Origin: Paenibacillus ottowii
GTDB lineage: Bacteria; Bacillota; Bacilli; Paenibacillales; Paenibacillaceae
Length of the DNA: 64,000 nucleotides
Direction of reading: 5' to 3'
NCBI RefSeq assembly: GCF_006874425.1
Contig: NZ_VIJZ01000007.1
Span: forward strand, 62,001 to 126,000
Of this stretch, positions 1 to 8,626 are shown one piece after another. The position numbers were made by a program, and so were the translations under genes. Under the pieces are notes generated by a model. It made no database searches, had not been told where the DNA came from, and saw only the letters and a program-made list of their open reading frames with translations. How positions within the stretch are numbered: position 1 is the stretch's first letter; each line of letters opens with the position of its first letter.

Positions 1-2
1 AA

Positions 3-794
3 GAATTGCAAAGTCATTACTACGAGGAACCGATTATTCAATTTGCTGCGGCCAATGATCCTTTGTTTGATGATTATAAAACAGTGGTGGGTCCCGAACA
101 TGCTACGCCACAGGAAGCCTTCGAACGAACCTTCGGCACAGGAAGTTTTGGTGGAGGCAGCGTTGTCAGTGTTGTGCTGCCGATCAGTGAGACGATCCGT
201 AAGGCCAATCGTGCGCAAAAGACAAGAGCCTCCAGAGAGTGGGCACTGCTGCGGACCTTTGGCGATGAAGAGTTTGTGCGTTCGGCAAGGCAGCATTTGG
301 CGGGATATCTGACCGGGCTTGGTTACCGGGCGGTGTCACCGCTGGATACGGATTGGTACAGCATCCACGGTGCCACAGGGGGGCCGGTTTCTAACTGGTC
401 GGAACGGCATATCGCGTATGCAGCTGGTTTGGGCACCTTCAGTATCAACGATGGCTTCATCACCGAGAAGGGAATTGCCATCCGCCTGCTGTCTGTAGTA
501 ACGGATCTGCAGGTGTCGCCTGATGTCAGGTTGTCCTCGAACCTGAGCCATACCGCAAACTGCCTGCTGTGCAGCAAAGGCATTTGCGGTGTGTGCATTA
601 CTCGCTGTCCGGTGCAGGCCATCAGCAAGGAAGGCGGCCATGACAAAATCGCCTGCATGAAATTTGTGTACGGCGATGAATCCCGAAAGTGGGCAGTGTT
701 AAACGGCGGTGAGGCTAAATCAGGTGCCGGCTGTGGACTTTGCCAGACTAAGGTGCCCTGCGAAAGCCGCAATCCAATGCGGAAGGCTCGCTAG
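3..794 (+). CDS. 4Fe-4S iron-sulfur protein, epoxyqueuosine reductase-like (5' partial)
   Basis: The frame is open to the left edge, so the N-terminus probably lies outside the window; a TTG at 6 is an internal candidate start without a visible ribosome site. The C-terminal half has a ferredoxin-like cysteine pattern, C-x2-C-x4-C-x2-C-x3-CP (LLCSKGICGVCITRCPVQAI, about residues 189-208), and a second set of cysteines near the end (CGLCQTKVPC), which suggests two 4Fe-4S clusters. This arrangement resembles the QueG/epoxyqueuosine reductase family and related stand-alone iron-sulfur oxidoreductases. The cobalamin-binding part typical of QueG cannot be confirmed from what is visible, so a function in queuosine synthesis is only a possibility. 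It ends about 120 bases before the next gene on the same strand. Confidence 0.7.
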   Translation, partial: ELQSHYYEEPIIQFAAANDPLFDDYKTVVGPEHATPQEAFERTFGTGSFGGGSVVSVVLPISETIRKANRAQKTRASREWALLRTFGDEEFVRSARQHLAGYLTGLGYRAVSPLDTDWYSIHGATGGPVSNWSERHIAYAAGLGTFSINDGFITEKGIAIRLLSVVTDLQVSPDVRLSSNLSHTANCLLCSKGICGVCITRCPVQAISKEGGHDKIACMKFVYGDESRKWAVLNGGEAKSGAGCGLCQTKVPCESRNPMRKAR

Positions 795-915
795 TGTTAT
801 TTTCCTAGGATTTGTGCAAAATGCTCAAGCAAGAAGGTTAACTTTTGACGTCTGGACTCCGATATTGAATACAAAGATATCTTATGAGCGTACGGATGAA
901 AGAAGGGGTAGCATT

Positions 916-2418
916 TTGCCGATCTATAAGCGCTTTATTCAGCATGTTATCCTGAACTATATTATAGGTTCATTTATTGCTGTACTACTGGTATGTATGA
1001 TTTTTGTATTTTCCACGTTAAATGTAGCCCGCTATGAGCTTCTGGGTCTTGTCAAAATTGTTGCTTTTTCCAGCGTTATTATGATTGCTTGTGAAATTAT
1101 AGTGTTTCGAATGCATTTGAGACCTGTTCAGCGTTTTTTTCAAGGCAACCAGGAGACGCTCAAGGATGTAGAAGCGGTGTATATCCGGGTTCACCATCTG
1201 CCTAATTTGTCAGTTTTGCGTATTGTTGGGCCGCATTTGTTAGGCTTCTCTATCCCGGCAGCCGTCATTGCATTATGGATGATACATACTGGACAGCTTG
1301 CCTTTCCCTTCTATTATGTAGGAATTGCCTGTATCGGAGCTTGTCTGGTCGCTTCCATGCATGCACTGGTCGAGTTTTTTCTGACCATGAGAGCAATCAA
1401 ACCGCTGCTGGAGGAAATCCGTAATCGAACCTGTCAGCAATATGGATTGAGCTTGTCCCTGCGAGGACGAGTTTTGCTATCCCTGCGGCATAAATTTCAG
1501 TTAAGTGCAACGCTAATTGGTGCATTTCCTCTGTTTCTGTTTTGTTTAGCTACACAGATTCGGCTGGAACACTTGGATGCGGCGGATTCCGGTTCCTATT
1601 GGGCATGGGCAGGGATGATTTTAATATTCGGTGTAGCTTTTGCTTATCTGGGCGGCAGGTTGCTGACCCGTGAGATCGAGCAGCCCATCCATCACTTGTT
1701 GGAAAAAATGAATGAAGTGAAAGAAGGCCGCCTGAACAGTAACGCCAGTGATTTGTATTCGGACGAATTTGCGGAGCTGGTCGAAGGGTTTAACATGATG
1801 ATTGAGGGCCTGAAGGAACGAGAGGAAAAGAACGGTCAGCTATTAGACAGTTACTTTGCCACTTTGGCTGCAGCGCTGGATGCACGTGACGCTTATACCG
1901 CAGGACATTCGTTGCGCGTGGCGGAATACTCTGTACTCATTGGGCGAAAAGGCGGTTTGAGTGAGATGGATCTCGACTTGCTGCGTAAAACAGCCTTGCT
2001 GCATGATATCGGTAAAATCGGTGTTCCTGACGCTGTGTTGTTTAAGGATGGCAAGCTGACGGACGAGGAGTTTGATCAGATTAAAATGCACCCGGTTATG
2101 GGAGAAAGTATTCTTCGGCAAGTGGAGCCGGCTTATGCTATGGCCCCTTATCTGCCGGGTGTGCGCTCGCACCATGAGCGTTACGATGGCAAGGGATACC
2201 CTGACCAGCTCTCCGGAGAAGATATTCCGCTATTTGGGCGCATCATAGCCGTAGCAGATGCCTATGATGCGATGACGTCGGATCGTCCCTATCGGAAAGG
2301 GATGAAGGAAGAGAAGGCAGTTATGATATTGGAAGAGGGTAAAGGAACCCAGTGGGACCCTTACTTTGCCGAATTATTTGTCAAAGAGTGGCGCCGGAAC
2401 AAAGGCATTCTAAGCTGA
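916..2418 (+). CDS. Membrane-anchored HD-GYP domain protein (probable c-di-GMP phosphodiesterase)
   Basis: This 500-residue protein likely hydrolyses cyclic di-GMP at the inner face of the membrane. The N-terminal 260 residues hold several hydrophobic segments, followed by a HAMP-like linker and an HD-GYP domain. The signature residues are intact: HDIGKIG near residue 363 and HHERYDGKGYP near 419, the latter being the GYP motif that separates these enzymes from ordinary HD proteins. The start is placed at TTG 916 because AGAAGGGG lies 7 bases upstream; the frame is open further upstream to 709 but that would overlap the preceding gene. A rho-independent terminator follows directly, so the gene is probably the end of its transcript. 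The signal sensed by the membrane part is unknown. Confidence 0.85.
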   Translation: MPIYKRFIQHVILNYIIGSFIAVLLVCMIFVFSTLNVARYELLGLVKIVAFSSVIMIACEIIVFRMHLRPVQRFFQGNQETLKDVEAVYIRVHHLPNLSVLRIVGPHLLGFSIPAAVIALWMIHTGQLAFPFYYVGIACIGACLVASMHALVEFFLTMRAIKPLLEEIRNRTCQQYGLSLSLRGRVLLSLRHKFQLSATLIGAFPLFLFCLATQIRLEHLDAADSGSYWAWAGMILIFGVAFAYLGGRLLTREIEQPIHHLLEKMNEVKEGRLNSNASDLYSDEFAELVEGFNMMIEGLKEREEKNGQLLDSYFATLAAALDARDAYTAGHSLRVAEYSVLIGRKGGLSEMDLDLLRKTALLHDIGKIGVPDAVLFKDGKLTDEEFDQIKMHPVMGESILRQVEPAYAMAPYLPGVRSHHERYDGKGYPDQLSGEDIPLFGRIIAVADAYDAMTSDRPYRKGMKEEKAVMILEEGKGTQWDPYFAELFVKEWRRNKGILS

Positions 2419-2440
2419 CTCTATAGATCCTCCCACTAGG

Positions 2441-2467
2441 GCGAGCCGTTGAGGTTCGCTTTTTTTA
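2441..2467 (+). terminator. Rho-independent terminator after the HD-GYP gene
   Basis: GCGAGCC pairs with GGTTCGC across a short GTTGA loop and is followed by a run of seven T. Confidence 0.8.
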
Positions 2468-2592
2468 TATACACACCCAAGCCTCTTTGGAGATGTCGAA
2501 AGATGGAGCTTCATGTTATGATGTACGAGAAAGGCAAAATCGGCTAGCATAGGCCTGGCATCCAATTTCTCGCGCAATGGGAGTGTGAATCC

Positions 2593-4038
2593 ATGCAATT
2601 TTCAATGATGTTTATAATGAATTTGGGGATGCTGATTGCCGTTGCCTATGTGGCGAACGTGATTTATAAATATGGCTTGAGCCGTACCTCTTCGCGGTTC
2701 AAATATGTTAGCTCGGTGCTGCTGGTGGTTTTTGGCGGATGGGTCAGTTCTTGCTTTGGTTTTAATTTTAATGAAACGGTTATTTTTGATCTGCGTTTCG
2801 TACCGCTAATTATCGCAGCGCTGGTATACCCTCGTTCCTATACGCTTATTATTATTGGGGTAGCGATCGGTCTTACGAGATTTACCTTCGGACTGAATAT
2901 GGCGGCGTGGGTCGGCTTTCTCAATATGAGCATTTTGGGCGTATTATGCGCCGGATTGAACTACTGGATGCGTCGCTCTACCTGGCGCCTGATTATTAAG
3001 GCATCCGTAACCATTTTAGCAGTTAATATTGTAAATACGTTAAATATTGCCTTCCTGGGCGTCATTCCCTTGCGCTATTATGTAGCGGAAGTCGTTCCTC
3101 TTACACTGCCTATCGGTGTTATCCTCAGCTTTTTATTTGCCCTGATATTACGTGATTTTCAGTTAGAACAACAGCGAAACTTTCAGATCCAGCAGGCGAA
3201 TGAGTTATTGTCAGAGCAGCGTGATCAGCTGCAGAAAGCAAAAGTTATTTTAGAGGAACGTGCCAAGCAGCTCATGATGGCCTCCCAGTATAAATCCGAT
3301 TTTATGGCAACGATGTCGCATGAATTGCGTACACCTCTTAACAGCATTATTAACCTGGCCCAGATTATCAACGAGCAGGGAAAAGAGCTGGATGAGGACG
3401 AGCTGGAACAGTACAGTGATCTAATCTATGCCTCGGGGCATGATTTGCTCCAGCTGATCAATGATATTCTGGATTTATCCAAGGTCGAGGCTGGACATAT
3501 GGAAATTATAAGTGAGCCAGTCAGTGTACGTGAAATTGCACAGGTGATGATGATGCATTTTGAAGTCACAGCCAAGGATAAAAACCTGGAATTCAGCTTG
3601 AACGTGCCTGAACATATACCGGATGAAATCCGATCTGATTCCAAACGAGTACAGCAAATTTTGCGCAATCTGTTGTCCAATGCCTTTAAGTTTACTCATG
3701 AAGGACGTGTACTGCTGGAAATCAGCACACAGCATCTGGATCAAAAGGGCCAGGAGGGAGATTGGGTTGTGTTTGCTGTAAAAGATACAGGCATCGGCAT
3801 ATCCAAGCTTCAACAGCATGTTATTTTTGAGGCATTCCAGCAGGCGAACGGTTCGATTAATCGTAAATATGGTGGAACTGGGCTGGGGTTGTCCATCAGC
3901 CGTGATTTTTCCCGCTTGTTGGGCGGGTTTATCCGTTTGGAGAGTGAGGAGGGCAAGGGGAGTACTTTTTCCCTGTATCTGCCTATGTGTCCGTCCAAAA
4001 GCAAGAAGGCGGACGAACAGCCGTTTAAATTAACCTGA
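2593..4038 (+). CDS. Membrane sensor histidine kinase with 5TM-type input domain
   Basis: A 481-residue sensor kinase. The first 190 residues form five or six hydrophobic helices resembling the 5TM-5TMR_LYT sensor module found in LytS-like kinases. A coiled-coil linker (about 195-235) leads to a HisKA domain with the phospho-acceptor His at about 243 (MSHELRTPLN), then an HATPase_c domain with intact N box (LLSNAFKFTHEG), G1 box (DTGIGI) and G2 box (GTGLGLSI). It ends soon after, so it has no receiver or output domain. The ATG at 2593 is preceded by GGGAGTG. No response regulator gene is adjacent; the 38-base gap to the next gene, which encodes an oxidoreductase, gives no clue to its partner. 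It may act with the c-di-GMP protein upstream, but a terminator separates the two. Confidence 0.88.
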   Translation: MQFSMMFIMNLGMLIAVAYVANVIYKYGLSRTSSRFKYVSSVLLVVFGGWVSSCFGFNFNETVIFDLRFVPLIIAALVYPRSYTLIIIGVAIGLTRFTFGLNMAAWVGFLNMSILGVLCAGLNYWMRRSTWRLIIKASVTILAVNIVNTLNIAFLGVIPLRYYVAEVVPLTLPIGVILSFLFALILRDFQLEQQRNFQIQQANELLSEQRDQLQKAKVILEERAKQLMMASQYKSDFMATMSHELRTPLNSIINLAQIINEQGKELDEDELEQYSDLIYASGHDLLQLINDILDLSKVEAGHMEIISEPVSVREIAQVMMMHFEVTAKDKNLEFSLNVPEHIPDEIRSDSKRVQQILRNLLSNAFKFTHEGRVLLEISTQHLDQKGQEGDWVVFAVKDTGIGISKLQQHVIFEAFQQANGSINRKYGGTGLGLSISRDFSRLLGGFIRLESEEGKGSTFSLYLPMCPSKSKKADEQPFKLT

Positions 4039-4076
4039 TCGCAATCATGGGAACAAGGAGCATTAGGAGGTATATC

Positions 4077-4796
4077 ATGGAACGTAAAGCGGTCGTTGTG
4101 GGTGGCACAGGGCTTGTCGGGGGGTATGTGGTACGGGAGCTGCTGGTGCAAAAAGAATACACCCGCGTCATGGTTGTGGGCAGGCTTCCACTAGACATCA
4201 AGCATCCCAAGCTGGAGCAGGCGCTAATCGATTGGGAACAACCACAGAATTCGACCTTCGCTTTCGAAGGGGTGGATGATGTGTTTTGCTGCCTTGGGAC
4301 AACGATGAAAAAGGCCGGCTCCAAGGAGCAGTTTCGACAGGTGGATCTGGACTATCCAGTTCTGGCAGCCCGACTGGCCAAAGAGGCAGGAGCAGTACAA
4401 ATGCTTGCGATCTCCGCAATGGGCGCTGACCCAGATTCACGCGTGTTTTATAACCGAACCAAGGGTGAGGCTGAAGAGGCGCTTGCTGAGATCGAATTAT
4501 CAGCACTGCACATGTTCCGTCCATCGCTCATTTTGGGTGCGAGGCCTGAACGACGTTTTGGCGAAGCCGTAGCCACAGTTGTCATGAAGGCGCTAGACAG
4601 CCTGATGACGGGCAGGCTCGCTTCCTACCGTGCTATCCCCGCTTCGTTCATCGCACGAGCTATGGTACGAATTGCTCTCGCGCAGGCGAGCGGCGTACAT
4701 ATTTATCCGAATGACATCATTCGAGTCATTGGCGCGGAACTAACCTCCGATGATGAGGAACCTGATACAGGAACGCCCCCTGATGAGAATGTGTAA
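4077..4796 (+). CDS. HTATIP2/CC3-like NAD(P)-binding atypical short-chain dehydrogenase
   Basis: A 239-residue protein with an N-terminal Rossmann motif GGTGLVGG and the features of the atypical SDR group that includes HTATIP2/TIP30: a CLGTTxKKAGS stretch (about residues 68-79), a DLDYP motif, and a downstream FRPSLILG segment. Substrate is unknown; proteins of this group bind NADPH and are usually annotated as NAD(P)H-binding oxidoreductases or semialdehyde-dehydrogenase-like proteins. The ATG at 4077 is chosen over an upstream in-frame ATG at 4047 because AGGAGG is centred 8 bases before it. It lies 38 bases after the histidine kinase gene and may be cotranscribed with it. It converges on the anti-sigma gene, with a shared terminator between. 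Confidence 0.75.
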   Translation: MERKAVVVGGTGLVGGYVVRELLVQKEYTRVMVVGRLPLDIKHPKLEQALIDWEQPQNSTFAFEGVDDVFCCLGTTMKKAGSKEQFRQVDLDYPVLAARLAKEAGAVQMLAISAMGADPDSRVFYNRTKGEAEEALAEIELSALHMFRPSLILGARPERRFGEAVATVVMKALDSLMTGRLASYRAIPASFIARAMVRIALAQASGVHIYPNDIIRVIGAELTSDDEEPDTGTPPDENV

Positions 4797-4822
4797 AACC
4801 ACAGTTAGGCTTAGAAAATGAC

Positions 4823-4868
4823 AATAACGCCGCTGTTGCCTGATGATTCAGGCAGCAGCGGCGTTATT
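4823..4868. terminator. Bidirectional terminator between convergent genes
   Basis: A near-perfect 21-base inverted repeat (AATAACGCCGCTG... / ...CAGCGGCGTTATT) with a four-base TGAT loop sits exactly between the oxidoreductase gene on the plus strand and the anti-sigma gene on the minus strand. Confidence 0.85.
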
Positions 4869-4874
4869 CGTGTT

Positions 4875-6140
4875 TTATGGTTGGTTTGTGTTTTGTGGTA
4901 CATCGATTGTAATCTCAAATTCAGGAAGGTATTGGCGGACCCAGTGGCCTTTAGCGTCCAGAATAGCTCTTCCATCTGGAGTCATAAGAAGAGTATATGG
5001 CTTGAAGGTGATTTTTTTTGGCGGGTCAGCAAAAGGAGTGAACAACATGGCCATTTGCTCTGGCTGATTTTTGGAAATAGATTTGCCCGAACCGCCGAGT
5101 ATTTCCAGTTCACGTCCCTGATCATCAATTACCGCATAATCAAGATGTTTGACTTCTTTTTTGGTGTAGTTTTTGTGCGGTCCCTCTGTGGAAATATACT
5201 TGCGTTCTATTGCATAGTCGTCGGGCATATCCTTAAGGTCCACAAGCATGGTGAAGGTGGTGAGGATTTTGGTCGTAACCGGTGTCATTTCCACCCGATC
5301 AACAGTAAATTTAAGATATTGATTCGCCTTGCTGATCTGGGGCTGGAGCACTTTGCTAGCCAGCTTCGTTTTGTAGACAGTCGTTTGCAATGCAAATGGC
5401 TCCGCTACTCCTTTTAGCTTGGCGTACACTTTCAGATCAAATTGCTTCGGCAAGGCAGGCAGCCCGCCGGCAGGGTCGCGCATATAGGAAATGATCATAG
5501 AATTGCTGTCTTTGCCGGGCCCCCACCCCAATGAGTTAAATGGACCATTTTCACTAAGAATGGATTTTCCATTAATAAATAGATCGATTTTTTCGATGAT
5601 GTCTTCAGGTTTTTTTCCGTCGGGGGTTACTTTCGTAAACAAGGGCAGCACTTTTTGTTCGCCATCCTGTTTTTCAAGTGCTACGACCAGCCGGGTACCG
5701 TCAAAAATAATTTGGGATACCTTCAATGTAATGCCGTCATGGGTAACGCTGAGATTCGTGGGGGTTACTAACCCTTTCCGATCAGCGGTTTGCAGGCCGA
5801 AATCTCCAGCGAGCTTGAATACGCTGTCGACAAGGGGAACCTGTTTCAATGACTCCGCCATTGTAGGCGAAACAAAGGCGCTGCCGATGATTACAAAGCC
5901 AATGACAGCTGCAGAAGCAGCGGTAATTGCAGTTCCCCGTAGAAACCTTTTAACGGATCGAGGGGAGGATGGACGGTTGGATAGCAGGTCTGCTTCCGAT
6001 TCCATTTGTGTATAAAAGGCATCAAGGCGTTGTCTCACCAAATCAGGGATGACTACCATTTCTGCTTCCAAGTGTTCCTTTTCCGATTGTAATTTTTCAT
6101 CCAACTCTTGTGCCTGTTTCTCAAACTCTGAGGGGTTCAT
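4875..6140 (-). CDS. Membrane anti-sigma factor-like protein with DUF4179-type extracytoplasmic domain
   Basis: This 421-residue protein probably holds its cognate ECF sigma factor inactive at the membrane. The N-terminal 65 residues are cytoplasmic and charged, one transmembrane helix lies at about 69-91, and the rest is predicted outside the cell. The extracytoplasmic part begins with a segment (VSPTMAESLKQVPLVDSVFK) typical of DUF4179-family proteins that accompany ECF sigma factors in Bacillus and Paenibacillus; the C-terminal half resembles the associated DUF5643 domain. The ATG overlaps the TGA of the upstream sigma factor gene by four bases (ATGA), which implies translational coupling and a fixed ratio of the two proteins. 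The inducing signal cannot be read from the sequence. Confidence 0.8.
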   Translation of the reverse strand: MNPSEFEKQAQELDEKLQSEKEHLEAEMVVIPDLVRQRLDAFYTQMESEADLLSNRPSSPRSVKRFLRGTAITAASAAVIGFVIIGSAFVSPTMAESLKQVPLVDSVFKLAGDFGLQTADRKGLVTPTNLSVTHDGITLKVSQIIFDGTRLVVALEKQDGEQKVLPLFTKVTPDGKKPEDIIEKIDLFINGKSILSENGPFNSLGWGPGKDSNSMIISYMRDPAGGLPALPKQFDLKVYAKLKGVAEPFALQTTVYKTKLASKVLQPQISKANQYLKFTVDRVEMTPVTTKILTTFTMLVDLKDMPDDYAIERKYISTEGPHKNYTKKEVKHLDYAVIDDQGRELEILGGSGKSISKNQPEQMAMLFTPFADPPKKITFKPYTLLMTPDGRAILDAKGHWVRQYLPEFEITIDVPQNTNQP

Positions 6141-6664
6141 TGAAAGGTCACCTTCCTTTCTCCACGATTTTGTAGCAGGTCCATTAATGTTCTGCGAGCA
6201 CGGTGCAATCGTGTTTTGACGGCACCCTCTGATAGCTCCAGTACCTCTGATATTTCTCTAATCGGCATATCGCGCAAATAGTGCAGGGAAATTACGGTTC
6301 GCATGGATTCCTCCAGGTGGTCGATGGCCTCGCGCAGTTCGATTTTTTCATATCCGCCCGAGGTAGAGGGTTCCTTTATAAATTCCGCGACGGGTACAAC
6401 CCGTTTTTGCTTGCGGATCATGAGATGGCATTCATTAATGAGGATACGAAGAAGCCATGTTTTAAAATAGCGAGGTTCACGCAGTTCACTAAGAGACTTG
6501 TATGCTTTGAGCATCGCTTCTTGCATTGCGTCCGCGCAATCCTCATTGCTGCGAAGAATCGAACGCGCCATGCCATACATATCGGATTCCATATGTTTCA
6601 TCAAGGCGACGAACGCTTTGCGGTCCCCGTTCCTGGCTTGGTGTAAAATTGTTTCGAGATTCAA
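6137..6664 (-). CDS. ECF-family RNA polymerase sigma factor
   Basis: A 175-residue group 4 sigma factor with the two expected helical domains: region 2 at about 20-85 (including DCADAMQEAMLKAYKSL) and region 4 at about 110-165 (SLHYLRDMPIREISEVLELS followed by the EGAVKTRLHRAR recognition helix). It is likely released from the membrane partner encoded immediately downstream. The start is TTG at 6664, preceded by AAAGGAG about 10 bases upstream. I could not identify a convincing autoregulated ECF promoter upstream; the only notable sequence there is a pair of 13-base direct repeats. It is similar in layout to SigV/SigM-type units, but I cannot assign it to one of them. Confidence 0.9.
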   Translation of the reverse strand: MNLETILHQARNGDRKAFVALMKHMESDMYGMARSILRSNEDCADAMQEAMLKAYKSLSELREPRYFKTWLLRILINECHLMIRKQKRVVPVAEFIKEPSTSGGYEKIELREAIDHLEESMRTVISLHYLRDMPIREISEVLELSEGAVKTRLHRARRTLMDLLQNRGERKVTFQ

Positions 6665-6751
6665 AGGATGGTGCTCCTTTCCCGTCCATACTAGCTATGA
6701 TTATTGTACTTGTACCTGTATGTGAATTGTAGAATCTATGGTGTGGTAGAC

Positions 6752-6781
6752 TACAGGAATTAGAAGGTTACAGGAATTAGA
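6752..6781. repeat. 13-base direct repeat upstream of the sigma factor gene
   Basis: TACAGGAATTAGA occurs at 6752-6764 and 6769-6781, a 17-base period, in the region between the divergent sigma factor and ridA genes. It could be a binding site or a chance duplication. Confidence 0.5.
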
Positions 6782-6902
6782 TGATATATAGGCACTAAAG
6801 GTTACAGCGGAAATAAAAAATGTAGCACCATCGCAACAGGTTGTCTTCAAAGAAACCCGAGATGTCAAACTGTCGCACGGAATAGTGGCTTTGGATTTCA
6901 CA

Positions 6903-6911
6903 TGCTATAAT
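6903..6911 (+). promoter_or_regulatory. Extended -10 promoter for ridA
   Basis: TGC followed by a perfect TATAAT at 6906-6911 lies 38 bases before the ridA start. No good -35 box is seen at the usual distance, consistent with an extended -10 promoter. Confidence 0.55.
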
Positions 6912-6948
6912 ACGGTAAACCAGTATCAGGAAGGAGAATCTAACCCCT

Positions 6949-7329
6949 ATGAAAAAAACAATTGCTACTGAAAAAGCACCCGGTGCGATCGGACCCTATA
7001 GCCAAGCGGTAGAGGCAGGCGGGTTTATTTACACCTCAGGACAGCTAGGGCTGAATCCGGCAACAGGTGAGTTCGGCAAGGATGTACAGGAGCAGGCTCG
7101 CCTGTCTTTGAGTAATGTACAAGCCATTCTGGAAGCGGCAGGCAGCAGCATGAACCAGGTTGTGAAAGCGACTGTATTCCTGAAGGACATGAACGACTTT
7201 GTCAGCGTCAATGAGGTATACAGTTCTTTCTTTGAGCAGCCGTATCCAGCGCGCAGTGCGGTGGAAGTAGCTCGACTGCCTAAGGATGCACTGGTAGAGA
7301 TTGAAGTCATTGCATTGAAGGGCGAATAG
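6949..7329 (+). CDS. ridA: RidA family reactive enamine/imine deaminase
   Basis: A 126-residue protein of the RidA/YabJ/YjgF family, which in known members hydrolyses reactive enamine and imine intermediates such as 2-aminoacrylate in the cytoplasm. It is full length and contains the usual landmarks: PGAIGPYSQAV at the N-terminus, the SGQLGLNP motif, and the conserved arginine of PARSAVEV at about 102 with a C-terminal VEIEVIAL strand. The ATG at 6949 is preceded by AAGGAG, though 12 bases away. It stands alone between the divergent sigma factor gene and a terminator. In Bacillus the family member YabJ lies beside purR, a context absent here, so the name ridA is by family only. Confidence 0.92.
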   Translation: MKKTIATEKAPGAIGPYSQAVEAGGFIYTSGQLGLNPATGEFGKDVQEQARLSLSNVQAILEAAGSSMNQVVKATVFLKDMNDFVSVNEVYSSFFEQPYPARSAVEVARLPKDALVEIEVIALKGE

Positions 7330-7452
7330 TCTGCAGGGTATGTTCATAAAATAATAAGTTTGCATGACAACTGGATGCCCCTATGATAGAGGCATCCGGT
7401 TGCTTCAAGTTTTAGTGCGTGCTGTTCTTCTGAATGCAAAGTGGAGGTGGAG

Positions 7453-7554
7453 ATGATTAATAAAAATAGTCTATACCTGAATATATATGATAAAAAGCGA
7501 AGCAAGCGAGCTTGGGGTATAGGTTTTAGACCCAGGCTCGCTTGTTCTTGCTAG
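7453..7554 (+). CDS. Possible 33-residue small ORF with strong ribosome site
   Basis: ATG at 7453 is preceded by GGAGGTGGAG and opens a 33-codon frame (MINKNSLYLNIYDKKRSKRA...) that runs through the terminator hairpin and stops at TAG 7554. The good ribosome site is the only support; because the end of the frame is the terminator itself, it may well be non-coding. No similarity is recognised. Confidence 0.2.
   Translation: MINKNSLYLNIYDKKRSKRAWGIGFRPRLACSC
7503..7544. terminator. Bidirectional terminator after ridA
   Basis: GCAAGCGAGC pairs with GCTCGCTTGT, and the adjoining TTGGG with CCCAG, across a short AT-rich loop. T-rich stretches follow on both strands, fitting the convergent ridA and TspO-like genes. 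Confidence 0.65.
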
Positions 7555-7574
7555 GAGTTTAGTATTTGTTTGCT

Positions 7575-8330
7575 TTAATCCCGGTCTCGATTACGGGCGA
7601 AGAATAGCCATAGCGCGTATAAAAGGATGATTGCCGACAAGATCCAAGCAGCCAGTCGTACCTTTTCATGGTTTGGATGCTCGATGGCGATGGCGACATA
7701 GGCCCATACAAATACAAGAGGATAGATGCTGTCACGGTAAGGAAAGCTGACCAAGATGGCCAAAGCGGTGCCAATGAGCAGGATGATGATCGCCCATACC
7801 GTCTCGCTGAGACCCCAGCCACTCCATTCATTCTTTTTCAGTGCTACTGCGATGTTGATAAGAGTAGCAACGGATACCCAACCGAGGTTCAGGCTGAACG
7901 GCAGCTTGACGAACCACATTTCTCCGCGAGTTGGCTGCGGCGTACGGGTACGCATATATACGATGATCAGCGAGAGCAAATATAGAATGATGACGATCAC
8001 GCACAGCTCCACGTACACATACTGCCATAGGAAAATCCAGACGATATTGAAGAGGCAGATCAAAATAAAGAAAATACCGATAGACTGAACGCTTGCCTTG
8101 GCTTGCCCTGTAGATGTCGCTTGGTACACGGCAAAACAGGCGAGCAGCACGTAGATCACCGACCAGATGGAAAAAGCGTAACCTGCTGGTGTAATTAAGG
8201 TAGGGTACATGTTGGATATAGCAGCAGTGCTTCTTCCGCCGATAGGAAGTGTAGAAGCCAAAATATTAACGAGAACAACAGCGATAAATGCGATAATATT
8301 CCACCATTTATACGGATGGCTTCGTGACAT
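7575..8330 (-). CDS. TspO/MBR-like tryptophan-rich membrane protein
   Basis: A 251-residue integral membrane protein with about seven hydrophobic helices. The segment TLITPAGYAFSIWSVIYVLL near residues 44-63 resembles the TspO/MBR signature (proline-containing loop, then W-x-x-x-Y within a helix), and proteins of this length are commonly annotated as tryptophan-rich sensory proteins. It is clearly longer than classical five-helix TspO (about 160 residues), so the similarity may cover only the first part. The ATG at 8330 has AGGAGGAG eight bases upstream. It is transcribed divergently from the symporter gene at 8627. Ligand and function are unknown; porphyrin binding as in true TspO should not be assumed. 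Confidence 0.65.
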   Translation of the reverse strand: MSRSHPYKWWNIIAFIAVVLVNILASTLPIGGRSTAAISNMYPTLITPAGYAFSIWSVIYVLLACFAVYQATSTGQAKASVQSIGIFFILICLFNIVWIFLWQYVYVELCVIVIILYLLSLIIVYMRTRTPQPTRGEMWFVKLPFSLNLGWVSVATLINIAVALKKNEWSGWGLSETVWAIIILLIGTALAILVSFPYRDSIYPLVFVWAYVAIAIEHPNHEKVRLAAWILSAIILLYALWLFFARNRDRD

Positions 8331-8518
8331 AGGAATAACTCCTCCTCAACGAATGATGTCCCAAAATGACCGACTGGTCACTATCTTCTACTATGAATAT
8401 ACCCACTTTCTTTTCAAATATGTCCGAACGGGAAAAAAGTTTCTTGAACCCCATATAATCATAAAAAGTTGTATGTATATGCATTCATATGTAGTACAAT
8501 GATAAAAATTTTAAGTAC

Positions 8519-8607
8519 TATATAAGCTGATGAAAAATTCACATAAGGTGCCAATTGGCAGACGAAAGATGCTTCTCATATGAATTTTCTCGAATTCGGC
8601 TTATATA
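8519..8607 (+). promoter_or_regulatory. Nested inverted repeats in the leader of the symporter gene
   Basis: TATATAAGC (8519-8527) pairs perfectly with GCTTATATA (8599-8607); inside it AAAATTCA (8534-8541) pairs with TGAATTTT (8581-8588), and a small palindrome GCCAATTGGC lies at 8550-8559. The structure ends just before the AAGGAG ribosome site of the gene at 8627. It matches no riboswitch consensus I know. It could be a regulatory RNA structure or an operator region for the divergent pair. Confidence 0.5.
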
Positions 8608-8626
8608 GAAGTAAGGAGATAGATAA

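Noticed and set aside
6665..6948. Autoregulated ECF promoter before the sigma factor gene
   Set aside because: TGTAAC-like -35 sequences occur on the minus strand, but no matching -10 box stands at the right distance.
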